In this document: positions 36,293 to 53,226 of the stretch, piece by piece | Layout: every line of letters starts with the position of its first letter | How positions within the stretch are numbered: position 1 is the stretch's first letter | DNA from: Thamnidium elegans | Taxonomy: Eukaryota > Mucoromycota > Mucoromycetes > Mucorales > Mucoraceae | Length of the DNA: 64,000 nt | Assembly (NCBI GenBank): GCA_025201345.1 | Contig: JAIXMG010000008.1 | Span: 620,001 to 684,000 of the forward strand | Reading direction: 5' to 3' | Made by a program: the position numbers and the translations under genes | Notes under the pieces: generated by a model | Databases searched by the model: none | What the model was told of the DNA's origin: nothing | The model's input: only the letters and a program-made list of their open reading frames with translations

Positions 36293-37723
36293 TTATAATC
36301 CGACTTTAGTAGCCGAGTTAATAGCGGTACGTCTGCAATTTCCCCATTGTGATTTAAGATCGTTTATCCATGATAAAATAATGGTCAATCTTTCTTCTAA
36401 TGAAATTGTTTCAAGCAAGTGATATCGGTCAGAGTTACTCACTGGTAATACAACAGCTGCCCACCAGCACATGGCAACTGGGTTTTCTGCTGCAGGCAAA
36501 GGTCCATGTAATCCTTGCACTGAATCTAACCAGACTGGACCTAATAGTCCTTCTACTGTACTACAGAAAGAGTTTGAAGGTGTACTATGTGACAGGTCAT
36601 TAATAAAGTCGTATATTCTGTTGGATAATTTAATTGGCGATGAACTAGGCAAACATTCATAAATGGGTTTAGGTGAACCAGTAAAATGAGGAGGAGATGA
36701 AGGTGGACTAACGGCAGCAGCAACGATAACTCTATCGCATTTTGGTGATGACGGTGGGCTTAACATTTTACGTTCAGTCCAGTGTTGGCTACTTGTCATG
36801 ATATTTTCCAAGTCTTGATAGTTTTCAAATTGCATATCTAAATCTGCAGCAATAAAATCTTCGGCTTCTTGATTGACATTTACTACCTTGAATCTATCCA
36901 TACCAACTACATTGACCAACATATCATTTGCGCGTTGTTCAATAGCAGTAACCTTAACCATAGTACCAAATCTTCCCTTCTTGTTTGTCTTGTCCTTATT
37001 AACAATACCTAAACAGAGACATTGGTATTCTTTACAGATAATAAGAGCCTTTTGAAATAAAAGTCTGCTCTGTTCGGTATAGATGGGTATACGAAGTTTT
37101 TGAGAGGGTAAGACAGCAAAATCGGATAAATACACTGGTATGTTCTTGTATGAAAACTGATTTAACTTGGAGAAAGAAATGGTAACGTTTGATATCTGGT
37201 TAGCGCGAGCCAATTCGATATTTTTGAACGATGGAACTTCGTTAAAGATATTGATCAAGTTGTTCAAGAGAATATTAGGTGTTTGTTTTTGAATAAATTG
37301 GTAAGAAGGTAATCTCTTTTGACACTTGTTACAGGCATCATTTAAGATCTTATACTGTAGTAAACAAACTTTGCAAAATGTATGACCGCAGTGGTTAGTT
37401 ACAGGATGCTCTAATAAATGGTTGCCGATAGAACATTGTAACGCGGTTGTAGCACTGTTGTATGCAGAGTCATCCATGATAGTACTGTTGACAAAATCCT
37501 TTTCAATCACTTGTAGAATAGTATAATCCAAAAATAAATCGGGACCAAATAAATGGGATTCTTTTGTACATTGAGCAACTGGACAAACAAAAGAATAACC
37601 TTCAAGTAAAGCTTTTGAAGGTAAACAAGTTAAACAAACAGTAAAACCGCAAGAAAGTGTTACAGGCTGAATTAATTGGTTTTCGCAAACGGCACAATTT
37701 AATAATGAAGTTGATGATACCAT
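36293..37723 (-). CDS. RING-LON domain protein (LONRF-like)
   Basis: A 476-residue single-exon protein. An N-terminal degenerate RING-like module (CAVCENQLIQPVTLSCGFTV followed by CLTCLP) is followed by a canonical RING near residues 95-142 (CSIGNHLLEHPVTNHCGHTF, CKVCLL, then CNKCQKRLP). The rest reads as the LON substrate-binding domain, starting IPVYLSDFAVLPSQKLRIPI with YTEQSRLLFQKAL and GRFGTMVKV. This order is that of LONRF ubiquitin ligases, which lack the Lon ATPase and protease parts. A Ser/Pro-rich insert with repeated SPPSSP sits near residues 320-345 inside the C-terminal half, and may be a phosphorylation target. No TPR repeats are seen, unlike animal LONRF. Function is inferred to be protein quality control or regulated ubiquitination. 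Confidence 0.85.
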   Translation of the reverse strand: MVSSTSLLNCAVCENQLIQPVTLSCGFTVCLTCLPSKALLEGYSFVCPVAQCTKESHLFGPDLFLDYTILQVIEKDFVNSTIMDDSAYNSATTALQCSIGNHLLEHPVTNHCGHTFCKVCLLQYKILNDACNKCQKRLPSYQFIQKQTPNILLNNLINIFNEVPSFKNIELARANQISNVTISFSKLNQFSYKNIPVYLSDFAVLPSQKLRIPIYTEQSRLLFQKALIICKEYQCLCLGIVNKDKTNKKGRFGTMVKVTAIEQRANDMLVNVVGMDRFKVVNVNQEAEDFIAADLDMQFENYQDLENIMTSSQHWTERKMLSPPSSPKCDRVIVAAAVSPPSSPPHFTGSPKPIYECLPSSSPIKLSNRIYDFINDLSHSTPSNSFCSTVEGLLGPVWLDSVQGLHGPLPAAENPVAMCWWAAVVLPVSNSDRYHLLETISLEERLTIILSWINDLKSQWGNCRRTAINSATKVGL

Positions 37724-37762
37724 ATTTTAGTGTAATGGAAAAGAATGCTAAAGGAAGTAAAG

Positions 37763-37803
<41 letters not shown>

Positions 37804-38562
37804 GAGTTAATTTATATTCCAAGACATTTTGTCGAGATCAGTTTTTTAAGCATTAATTTCGATTTTTAAATTCTGCAAAAAAGACTGAGATCAAAAATAT
37901 TTGAAGCTTTTACTCCTAAAAAAAAGTTAGATTACAGGAAACTTTCAAAAATCGAAAATATGAATTAAATTTGTCGATTGCCTGGTCAAATGTCTTCCAT
38001 TCTGTCTAAATCGACCGACATATAGTATACATGCCATACCATCTCTATTAAGGAGAAATGATTTATTATTATTATCCCCCTGTAGAAAGTCTTTACAATC
38101 GAAATATTATATGTATTTCTAGTACTTATGAACATTTCTTTATTTTTTTCTTTGTTCTGCAACAGAGTGTTATCACTTTTCAGGTTTTATAGTTTTTGTA
38201 AATATGGTATTTTATTGTCAAGTAACGGCTCTATTTAAGGATGGTCGAAATCTGGAAGAAATCCACCATTAAATCGAACAGTGGATAGGATAATTATATA
38301 TCCAGTAATGGAAATACTACACAAGTATTTTTTTGGTGCTTATTCGAAGTGACAATGTAATGTAGTTTTCTATTGAAAATCACTGCTAAGAAAAAAAGCT
38401 CATTGCAAATCGCTCACATAAGAAATTACTGTTAATTTTAGCTAATTAGGTACAGAATAAATCGGATTAATAATAAATTACAATTAGTGAATTACAGAAG
38501 GAAATAAAGATTCCAAAGCACATAAACTCTTTATTATGCCAATATGTATATATGAATATATA
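37724..38562. other. RING-LON promoter side, gene-free
   Basis: A 39-base A-run (37763-37801) lies 40 bp upstream of the RING-LON start codon. The rest is AT-rich with no supported gene, up to the palindromic element. Confidence 0.5.
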
Positions 38563-38679
38563 CGGTTTTCTTAGGGACCTACCGCAAAAATTCTTTCGGA
38601 CCACCGGTTACCCGATCCTAAGTTTCCCTATGTACAGACCGGTGGTCCGAAAGAATTTTTGCGGTAGGTCCCTAAGAAA

Positions 38680-38683
<4 letters not shown>
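38563..38683. mobile_element. Palindromic MITE with perfect 45-bp arms (121 bp)
   Basis: Left arm 38563-38607 (begins CGGTTTTCTTAGGGACC, ends CGGACCACCGG) is the exact reverse complement of 38639-38683. The 31-bp centre contains TACCCGATCC and CCCTATGTACA. It sits in a TA microsatellite, which hides the target duplication. There is no coding capacity. Perfect arms imply recent insertion or ongoing arm conversion. A decayed relative is at 4827-4947. Confidence 0.8.
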
Positions 38684-38715
<32 letters not shown>

Positions 38716-39346
38716 GTAATTACCATAGTAACTATGCAACAACAATATACTATGGCACTTGTATAGAAACCAATTACTTTCAGTTTCAAATATTTATTTA
38801 TAATATAGTATACAGGTTTATACCTGTTACACTATGTTGCTACTATAGCGATCTGTCGCGATAACCAATTTTATTTCTGTTTAATACAGGTGAACTAACT
38901 TTTGATCTAGAGGAGAGACGTATAGAAATTATTCTATCGTTTCTTTATCAAAGCCCTTCTCCTTATATAGTGTGCATCGAAATTATCCCAAAAAAAAAAA
39001 AGACATTTTGATTGACGATAAATATAAAGTTCAATGTTCAGGTCCCAGTAAATGATCATTTCAAGAAGTTTGTTATTATAACCTACTAGATGTTATTTGC
39101 TATCCCTATTGTTTTCTTTTATAGAAATAATAATAATAAAAAGAATTACTCGCCCTAATGTTTCACATATGTATTACCTAATTAAAAAAAAAGGGCTACG
39201 GCATGTATACAATCTTTACTCATCGCATTGGAGGTTTTTATTACAAAGCAAACAGAGAACAAACCATATTTAATGTACCGCCTTATCAGGTTTTTTTTTT
39301 CTTTTGTATTTGTGAGTCCGCAACCACCGTGACTGTAATCAATCAT
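38684..39346. other. Gene-free region before the AROM promoter
   Basis: Starts with a TA microsatellite (to about 38712), then AT-rich sequence. An ATTACCATAGTAAC motif near 38720 weakly resembles an RFX site. No gene. Confidence 0.5.
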
Positions 39347-39353
39347 TGACTCA
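39347..39353. promoter_or_regulatory. Gcn4/CPC1-type TGACTCA site upstream of AROM
   Basis: The exact palindromic core TGACTCA lies about 150 bp before the AROM ATG. In fungi this site mediates general amino-acid control, and AROM genes are known targets. Its use here is inferred from position and identity. Confidence 0.55.
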
Positions 39354-39402
39354 TATTTGCAAATCCCCAATTTCAATTTCAGTTGGTTCTGTCATAAAAT
39401 GA

Positions 39403-44462
<5,060 letters not shown>

Positions 44463-44654
44463 AAAAAAAAAAAAAAAGCTTGTTATAATAATAAAGAAAA
44501 CTGTCATTTTTAAATTGACCAATTACAGCATACAATTCTATAAAAAGATTTTTGTTGTTGTCGCACAAAGCAGTGTTAAAAATAAAAAAATATTTTCTTT
44601 TTTATACTCCCTTCTTATTTTTTTTTTTCTCCTTTTTTATTTATAATTATTATT

Positions 44655-46573
44655 ATGAAAGTGCTTAGTCAATTATTAGGAAGATACTCTGATCACAATA
44701 AACCGCTTATATTATTTCGGTTACCAGAAAACGATATTCTATTATATAGGTTATCAGACATCAAACTGTTGTTCAATATACCATTGTTTTCTTTTAAAAA
44801 AACTACTTATAAGAACTGTTATAGAGACCATGAAGACACTTATTTAGATACCAAAGTATTAGCAGACTTGGCTAACCAGTTCAATAGTCCTTTATTAGCA
44901 GAACTATCAAAATTGAAACCAAACGATTACAGTATTGGACTTGCTGACCCTATTCTTCGTACGTTTGCTCAATTCAAAAGAGCTCCAAAAGAAGAATATA
45001 TTTGGGAATCTGTTCAATTGCCTTTAGAGAATATGGAACATGTTATTGACAGAGAAGGCGAAAGACAAATAAAGACTGAACCAACTTCTCCTCCATCTCT
45101 TCATCAAATGTTGCCTGAATCAAGAAACGCAATGGCTTTAGATAAAGTACTTTTGAATTCAAACGAACTTCGAAGACAGAGGTAAAATATATATTACTAT
45201 TTTATTTATTTATTGTTTTAACTAATATATATATAGTATCCTCGAGTCACCTAATAAACGACAACGTATTGGAACTACTTCTTCTCCTTCTCATGTATCA
45301 GAAATAGATAGAGAACGAAGACCTCACTCATTATCAGCAGTAACAACAGCAAGCAATCAACCCATTTCCAGACAAATTCGTAAAATACAATCTTATCCTG
45401 CTGCAGAAACCGAAGAACAACAACCAGCTTCACCTAATAAAAGATTATCTACCAAGCATAAAAACTCTTTAAACTTGACTATTTTCGCACCTTCTTATCA
45501 TGAACAATTAGCTGGTGTAAGATCTGCACCAATTAATTCTAATTTTAATCGACCTATACCAAATCAACCTACGCAGCAACATAGCCGTTCTAATTATGGT
45601 AAGTAATTAAGGTACATTTTTTTAAGTGTGTGCGCTAAAAATTTTATGTATAGCAAACCATGGTCCTATGACAGCTTCACATAATATTGCACCTGCTTCT
45701 GCAACCATTGCAAGACCTCCTTTTGCTCACCAGCCATCTCCCAGAAGACACGAATTTGCTATTCCTCCTATTGTACCTTCACAACAACAACCTCCACATT
45801 CTGCACACCCAACCAGCCGAGAAAATGTAATGTATCAGCAGCAGTATGTGCCCTCTCCTTCACTTTATGGTTCTCATCACCATACCAAACCTCAACCTTC
45901 TTCCTATCAAAGAAATCACGAATCACAACAAAAGCAACCACAACAATTAGCTGTGAATGCTGCTAGTATTCCATTACCACCAAAGACACCCACAACAAAT
46001 TCATTTGCTGCACTTCAACGTCAACAGTACTTGCAACCATTTGAACATTTATTTGATACCATTGAAACTACGCGTACTTTGAAAAGTACATTAGATGATC
46101 AAATTAGAAGGTCTTCATCATTAATGCAAACTTTACAAGCTTCAGCGACTACGATAGAAGGGTTGGTTAGAAATCAGGTAAAAGAAGCTCAGTGGGAAAC
46201 CATGTCTCAAATGGAACAAACTGTAGATGCTTTGGTGAGACGTATTGAAATCGTTGAAAATAGGTTTGATCGTAATGATAGTAATGGTAGTAATTCTGCT
46301 ATTAGAAGACAAGTTCAAAAACAACCGGATTTAAGAACTGATATTGGATCTTTACCTTCTCCATTACCTAGTGCTACAAGAGAAGAAAGAGCAGTGGCAG
46401 AGGATTTGGTGGCGTTTTCGGAAAGGAAAAGAGATGGGAATGAGTTGGAAGAGTTACAGACTCCTCCAACCATCGTTAGATCACAAAATGATATTGGACC
46501 GCAGGAGTATCATAATATGTTGGATACGCTGCGTGAACGACTTGATCGATTAGAAAGACAAATTGAATCTTAA
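44655..46573 (+). CDS. Low-complexity protein with C-terminal coiled coil (3 exons)
   Basis: Exons 44655-45181, 45237-45598 and 45654-46573 join in phase to 602 residues. The N-terminal 110 residues look folded (KVLSQLLGRYSDHNKPLILF, then LLYRLSDIKLLFNIPLFSF). The middle is Ser/Pro/Gln/His-rich and disordered. The C-terminus, from FEHLFDTIETTRTLKSTL on, carries two predicted coiled-coil stretches (around QVKEAQWETMSQMEQTVDAL and DTLRERLDRLERQIES). The combination suggests a scaffold or regulatory protein that oligomerises. I do not recognise the N-terminal domain. It starts 192 bp after the AROM stop on the same strand. Confidence 0.7.
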
Positions 46574-46874
46574 TAAAGTCTTTTTTTCTTCCTCTCTTTA
46601 TACACACACACACACATATATATATATACATATACACTTATTTTAAAATAAAAAGTAATCTATCGTTTTTTTTTTAAACTTGTCACTTGGAAAATAAAGT
46701 TAGCCTTACATACTGGTTACAATTGAAACTCTGTGTAGTTTTTTTTTCTTATACATAATGTTGGTATAATAAAAGTAATTAGCTTCTGAGCACACACTCG
46801 TATCCAAATTGAGTCAAACGCCCAACTTCCCTCTTAATTATCAATTCGTATTTATTGCATAATAATAATTAAAA

Positions 46875-48164
46875 ATGTTTTTGCGTGGCTCTTCCCCATT
46901 CTCTACACTTTTCTGGTTTTAACAATCTCATACATAGTTGTCAAGTATTAGAACATTTTGGATTTCATTCTGGTCTACCTAGCTTTTCTTTTGGTAATCA
47001 AGTTCAAACCAATGTTAGGGGGTTTTTTTTCTCACTAACCGTTAATCAACAAAGTTCTGGTACTGTCTCTGTCTACTACAATCTATAGTTCATACCTTTA
47101 TTTGGCACAAGAAAGTACTACTGGTGGCATACAATTAACTGTGCTTACCTATTAATAGGGGAGGATTAGGTGCTATCTACTGAATTTTCAAGTTCGTCAT
47201 CTCCATCTTCTTTTTCGTAAACACCATGGTAACAAAATGGTAATCAAATTAATATGATATCATATGTCTGTGGTATATGTGGTCAAAGCTCCTACCTCCC
47301 TACTATCCTTTATGGTATATTTCTTGCGAAAACACCCTTTGAACCATCCAACATCTATAATACACTTCATGTACAAGGTTTTTGGTCGTTTTGATTTTTA
47401 ACCAGACTTTGGCATTATCTCCCAGAAAAACATAATTCAACTACCTTTAGCATACCTATAGCAATCCTTATCTAATGACTATTGATTACACCGTCATAAA
47501 AGTTTTCCAGTAACTTTTTTTTCCTTTATGACGTAGTGCGACAAAGACTTCATGTACTAGTCAAAGGTGAATATATACTGCTGCTTCGACGTTACGGAAA
47601 GCTTAAATCACAGATATTATCTGAACGCACTGTAAAACTTCAACTGTTTCTCTTACCCTATATTATTCAAGCAACCAGCCTTCAAATGTATAATCGAGTA
47701 GACATCAGTCTAGGTGATAATTTTAACAAAGTAGGGCTATGGAGTAAGTATCAAGCTTCCGAGTACCACCACTACCATGTTATAACGTTGAGCTACCCAA
47801 CGATGCTCGTACCAAAAATATCTTTGTTTATCTTTTGGTCTACCGAAATGTTACTACAAACTCGAACAGTATGGTATCGCGTACTATCAAATAAGATATT
47901 GACAGTCGTGCATTTAGCTCAAACTAAAACAGTGGAAGTCCCTCAATGTCGCTTATGCAAACAAACTAACTGTGCCTTAGATCATTTTTTTGGTGTACTG
48001 CCCTTTCAAACTAAGTATATCGCTCGACATACTAGTACAATATTTCACTGATTACCGCCTGGATTTGACAATGGAATGCACTATCCTACGTCTTTTGCCA
48101 AGTTAGAAAGTCCGATTATGCGCAAATATATTAACACTCATCTCACAATTCCTCCTTTTAGTTA
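46875..48164 (+). pseudogene. Decayed LINE (non-LTR retrotransposon) fragment
   Basis: The frame at 46885-47088 resembles part of a LINE reverse transcriptase palm (VLEHFGFHSGLPS, QTNVRGFFFSLTVNQQSSGT, in the place of a GLRQGDP-type block). The frame at 47536-48051 ends with a clear RT-associated zinc-binding segment: VWYRVLSNKILTVVHLAQTK then CRLCKQTNCALDHFF. The order and spacing suit a LINE ORF2, but stops and frameshifts separate the pieces and the catalytic block is not recognisable. It has no intact ends that I can define. This is an old, dead copy. Confidence 0.6.
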
Positions 48165-49461
48165 ATTTCCTACATACTATCTTCTCCCCGTTTTAATTTC
48201 CTTTGTAATCAAGTTCTGCCTCTCCGCGATGTTTAAAAAAAAACTTTATTTAAGGTGCGTCTGGATTGGAATCTGGCAATATTTGTTAGTTACACACCTC
48301 CGATCTAATAGTAATCGTTACTTTGTACAAACAAAAACAATTATGCATATGATATAACATCTTTAAATTAAGAAACTTGACAATAAAACTTTAACTGAAT
48401 AACTTTCAATTTTAAATATAAGTTGTGGAGATATACAACTAACAAAAGATAAGTTTTATTTACGTTTTGATATTTAGTATGACCAACATTGACTTTTTTT
48501 TTTACAACCGTACATCTTTCGGGTATACTTGTAAATCTTAAAAGAATGTCTTACCTTATTCTTCTTGGATAAGGGCATCCAATTGTTTCAAATGAATACA
48601 TCTCGTTTGTCCGTCTTTTGTTTTGGTATACGATATGGCTTTCAACATCATCCTGTTAATTTATTTGTTATGGTAATATACTTGCACAACAGTATTTGTT
48701 GATAAAAAGTGAGGCTTATTATAATATGGATAACGGAAAAGCGGTATTTACAGGATGATAGATAGCTATTTATACGGTGAAGAATATAATGATAAATAAA
48801 TCAAAGTAAGGTAGTGTTACATATAGATCCTCCCCCCCCCTTTTTTTTTCTTTAAAGTAAATGTATCACATCGTGCAACATGTAGTACTTTCAAATATGT
48901 TCGTTTATCTTGATGGAAATTTTTTATTTTTTATTACAACGATTCTTACTCTAAGGGCAAGTAACACATGTTATACTGTGTATAATAGAGACCTTGTTGG
49001 TCAATGGAAAGATATTTGAGCTCGGTTTTGAAATTTACCGTTTCACTAGACATGTTAATCCAATGAATATTGGAAAAGATAAACATTTTTTACTCGTAAA
49101 AAAAAATGACGCCTTTTTTTTGTATTTCGTTTTACGGATGATAAAAAAGAATAAGAATAAATAAATTGTTGTTATTGACGCTTAAGAGAAATTTTTATTA
49201 AGTACCATCACTTTTTTATTTACCATATTTAACTCTCCTCTGAGTCGCAAAAAAATATCTATTATTGGCTGCTCTTTCTTTAAAAAAAATTGTTTGGAAG
49301 AAAACTTGAAGTCACTTTGTAAATCGTTTATAGAATATAATGGTAACATTGCTTAACAACCAACACCCATTCTATTAATAATAGCTAAATAAATATTAGA
49401 ATAAAGAGAAAAGAACACAAAAAGTATACCCTAATATTGCGGATTCTATATTAACATCAGT
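48165..49461. other. Intergenic region after the LINE relic
   Basis: 1.3 kb of AT-rich sequence with a 10-base C-run at 48831-48840 beside a T-run. The only coding-like item is the short minus-strand exon at 48556-48651. Confidence 0.45.
48556..48651 (-). CDS. Short exon-like ORF, family unknown
   Basis: A 31-codon frame (starts MMLKAISYTKTKDG, ends LKQLDALIQEE) is preceded on its strand by an acceptor-like AACAG and followed just after its stop by a GTAAGA donor. It may be a terminal exon or a relic. No family was recognised. Confidence 0.25.
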   Translation of the reverse strand: MMLKAISYTKTKDGQTRCIHLKQLDALIQEE

Positions 49462-49891
49462 ATGTCTACCAGTAGTCCCCCATTCTGTTAGAAAAACGTT
49501 TACTAGACCAGACACGTTACGTTTGTTCGTTCCTCCCGAACAAGACTATGAAAGCGATGAGGAAGTTGTACGAGAGAAAGAGAGAGAAAAAATCAAAGAC
49601 AAGTATAGGAAAAAATCGATCAAAAAAGTAGCAGAAAAGATTAAAAACGAGACAGGACAAGTTATGTACAAAATCGTTTGGCTAAATAGTCGTAGTGGTG
49701 ATTTTGAGGTAAATTATAGATATATATATTTTCCATTGGTATCAATGTTTTAACTTTTTTTTTTAAAAAAAAAAAAGATTGTACCTTCCAAAGGTTTACA
49801 AGATCATCCTGATTGGGCTTTGGTTGAAGCCTTTGAATATTTTAAAGCAAAAAATATGTATAATAGTATCAACGGTGATCCTGAGATTTAG
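49462..49891 (+). CDS. Small unidentified gene, probably frameshifted near its start (2 exons)
   Basis: Exons to 49708 and 49778-49891 encode an acidic-then-basic protein (VPPEQDYESDEEVVREKERE, KIKDKYRKKSIKKVAEKIK) ending VPSKGLQDHPDWALVEAFEY and a short tail. The ATG at 49462 is out of frame with this protein by one base. A run of five C at 49477-49481 lies between them; four C would join MSTSSP directly to HSVRKTFTRPDTLR. So there is either a one-base insertion, an assembly error, or another first exon upstream. The stop is only 68 bp before the Snf2 gene start, so it might also be an unjoined N-terminal part of that gene. Function unknown. Confidence 0.45.
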
Positions 49892-49959
49892 ACGTCAAAA
49901 AATAAAAACTGAGTTTTTTTTTTACCGTTTTATATTTTCTTTTTCTACTATTATATATA

Positions 49960-52787
49960 ATGGAAAATATTTTAAATGATATACTTAAAAGTAAACCAAG
50001 CCTTTGTCATATCACATCAATTGTACCTGACAGAAAACTTTTTCAACCGTTATTCTCTCAAAATACCAGTAGAAAAAGAAATGTGCAAGATTTTTTAGAC
50101 GATTATAATAAAAAAACTAGAATTATCGTTATTGACGATGACGATGACGATCCACTAGAGTATCAACAAACACAATCACCTGAAGTAAAACTAGCGATTC
50201 AAAACTTGTCATTCAAGATCGATCCTTTTTTTCAAAAGAGATTAAAGCTTCACCAAGTAATTTTTTTTTTTTTTTGATTATTTGAGCAACTTTTAAGGAC
50301 ATACGCTCTAATAATATATGTGTATATAGGTTGAAGGTTTAAAGTTTATGTGGGAACGTGTGTATGAAAAGAAACAAGGTTGTTTGCTAGCTCATTCTAT
50401 GGGTCTCGGTAAAACCATTCAAGTGATTTCGTTGTTAACAACTATGTATCAGCACCTTAAAGAAAACCCAGAGACTAATTTTCCAACTGTACAGTACAGT
50501 AAAAAATTCATTTGTTAATTTGAAATTGGAATTCCTAATTATTATATCTATTAGGGAAATCGGGTTCTTATTCTTACTCCAATGGTTACGCTTTCAAATT
50601 GGGCAAGCGAATTTGAAAAATGGGCTGTGGATGGTGTAGAAAATGTCATTGGAGAAGTTTATAACATATCAGGTACCCACTTAGAAAAAAAAAATTAGCA
50701 TATTTAGAATACTAAAAAAAAAAAAAAAAAAAAAATAGAAATGAAAAATCATAAGATATCACGTATGAAATATATTAAATATTGGTACACACATGGTGGT
50801 GTGATGCTGTTCAACTATGATCAGTTCAGATCGCTATTAACTGGAAGCAACATTAACGATAAAGAAATGTATTATCACTATTTGGTAAACCCAGGTCCAG
50901 ATGTCATTATCCTCGATGAAGCACACCGTATAAAAAACTCTTCTTCTGTATTATCTGCACTAGTAAACAAAATTAGAACGAGGTCAAGGATTTGTTTGAC
51001 CGGGTATCCTTTACAGAATAGGCTATTAGAATATTATTATATGATCGATTTTATTGCGCCCGGTTTGTTGGGGTCAAAGGAAAAGTTTGATTGTTATTTT
51101 AGTGATTATATTGATAAGTGTTATTCGGATTCTTCTATCACTACCAAGGAGCAAGCGTGTTTTAAACTGTATGTTTTGCAATTTCTTACTGCGTTTGTCA
51201 CACACAGGTAAATACGACTTTTTATACGTATATAATATTATAGGCAATCTAATATATCGTAGACGTGGTGAGGATATTTTAGTTAAAGATTTACCACCAA
51301 AGACGGAATATGTTGTACGATTTAAATTAAGTCCTATTCAACATAAAGGATACACATCATTACTCAAATTAAATTGCACTGCGAATCCAATGATCACTTT
51401 ATTAATTCTGCGATCTATTTGTAACCACCCCAAGATTTTCCAAAATGTAAGTTAGTATATCTTTTTATTTTGCTTTTTTTTAAAAAAAAATTCACTCTAA
51501 AAAAAAAATATTAGTTTTTGGCTAAACGATTAGAGAAAAAGCGTAAAGCTGAATTAAATAAATTGAACGCAGAAGAAGAAGCCGATCAATATATGATTGA
51601 AAGTATGGATATAGACGAAGATGTATCAGACGAAAAATCGTTTGAAATGATGAATGATACTTTGGATACGGAACTTGTTGAGGTGAATGAAGAAGCCGCG
51701 TTTTCTAAGTTGGTTTCGTCCGAATATGAGTGGACTAGAGAATACTTGGATAATGCTGGTAAAATTTGGTTTAAATTCGTAAATATCACTATATACTGAT
51801 TTTTTTTAATTATTATTAGATATTGAGTCGTGGAAATGTAGTGGCAAGATATCGTTTATTGCTGATTTGACAAAAGAGTGTAAACTTATAGGTGAGAAGA
51901 TTGTGATCGTATCGCATAGTTTGGCTTGTTTAGATTATATACAACATTTGTTACCCATTTTTGGTATTAAAACAGGAAGACTGGATGGGTCTATGGATGT
52001 TGGGGTAAAATAATATATATATTCGTTTTTATATTGATTTTTTTTTTAACTTTTTTATATACATAGGAACGTAAAGGAGTGATTGATAAATTTCATACGG
52101 ATGAAAGTATCAATGTAATGCTTCTTTCAGCAAGGGTAAAAAAAAAAAAAAAAAAAAAACCATAAATATCTTCTTTTTTTGTACGGCTAAAATTCAATTT
52201 TTTTTTTAGGCTTCTGCTATTGGTATTAATATTGTTGTAGCTAACAGAATTGTACTGATAGATCAAGACTGGAACCCATTATTTGACGAGCAAAGTATTG
52301 GTAGAATATACCGCTACGGTCAGACCAAACCAGTTACGGTCTATCGACTTATTACAGCCGCAACGATTGAAGAAAGAATTTATAAACAAAGTGTACATAA
52401 AAAGAGTATTTCCGAGTAAAGTATATTTAAAAAGAATATTACTGCGACTACTATGCTAACTTTTTTTTAATTAGACGTGTTATCGATAATAAACCATCAG
52501 CAGCAATTTCTAAAGAAGAGTTGGTGCGTTACTTTCGAGAGCCTGATTCAGACTTAAGTCTAATTGATTTAGAAACTCAGCAATCAAGATCTGATATGGA
52601 TTGGATATCTAACCGTGTACTGGAACAAAATGCTAATACGATTACTGAGTTTCGTCAGTATAAAGATGATAACGACGCTGAAGATATGGATGAAACCTTT
52701 TTGACAGAGTCCTTAAAGTTAAGAGCTAAACAAGATGCTATTAATATTATTAGTGATTGGAAAAATGAATCAAGATTTAACTTGTAA
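49960..52787 (+). CDS. ARIP4/ATRX-like Snf2-family ATPase (10 exons)
   Basis: Ten exons were traced in phase (49960-50256, 50330-50488, 50555-50672, 50739-51207, 51263-51446, 51515-51758, 51820-52004, 52067-52135, 52210-52415, 52475-52787), giving 747 residues. Snf2 motifs: Walker A HSMGLGKT (about 121-128), Walker B DEAH at 251-254 with RIKN, motif III LTGYPLQN, and C-terminal IVSHSLACLDYIQ, LLSARASAIGIN and GRIYRYGQTKPVTVYRL. GYPLQN rather than GTPLQN, followed by MIDFIAPGLLGSKEKF, matches what I recall of ARIP4/RAD54L2 in the Rad54-like group. These enzymes translocate on DNA and remodel protein-DNA contacts. The protein is about half the length of animal ARIP4 and has little beyond the ATPase core. 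Nuclear location is inferred. Confidence 0.85.
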
Positions 52788-53226
52788 GATATACCCTCTC
52801 CTCGTCACTGCAAAAAAAAAACCCCCCAGAAGATAAAAAAAACTGGCTATCAATAAAAGATAAGCTGGGATGTAAAAAAAAAAAAGTTATTCTGGTATAC
52901 AGAAACTGTTCCTGGTAAATAAACTGAGTAATAAAATATTTTTTTTTCCCGATTTATAAACGGAATCTGCCGTGGAAATCTACATTTTATCAGAAATAGG
53001 CAAAATTTAAGTGTTTTAAAAAAAATTATAATGTACAATAAACACTTTTTTATTTGACTTCCCCCCAATCCAAATATAAAGAGTCAAAAGAAGAGTAAAA
53101 AAGCTTTCTTTTTTTTTAAAAAAATTTTATCTATGAATTTGATTTTTTTTTAAATAAGTGTGTGAGTGTGTGTGTGTGAGTGAGATGGGGATGATTAGTT
53201 TTAAAAAAAGAGAAAGAAAAGGAAAT
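52788..53226. other. Intergenic region between convergent genes
   Basis: 440 bp joining the 3' ends of the Snf2 and PDA1 genes. Contains A-runs, a C-run near 53061, and a GTGTGT/GTGAG microsatellite at 53159-53185. No gene. Confidence 0.6.

Noticed and set aside
38715..38740. Another RFX-like motif near the palindromic MITE
   Set aside because: Several mismatches to the X-box consensus in an AT-rich context; probably chance.
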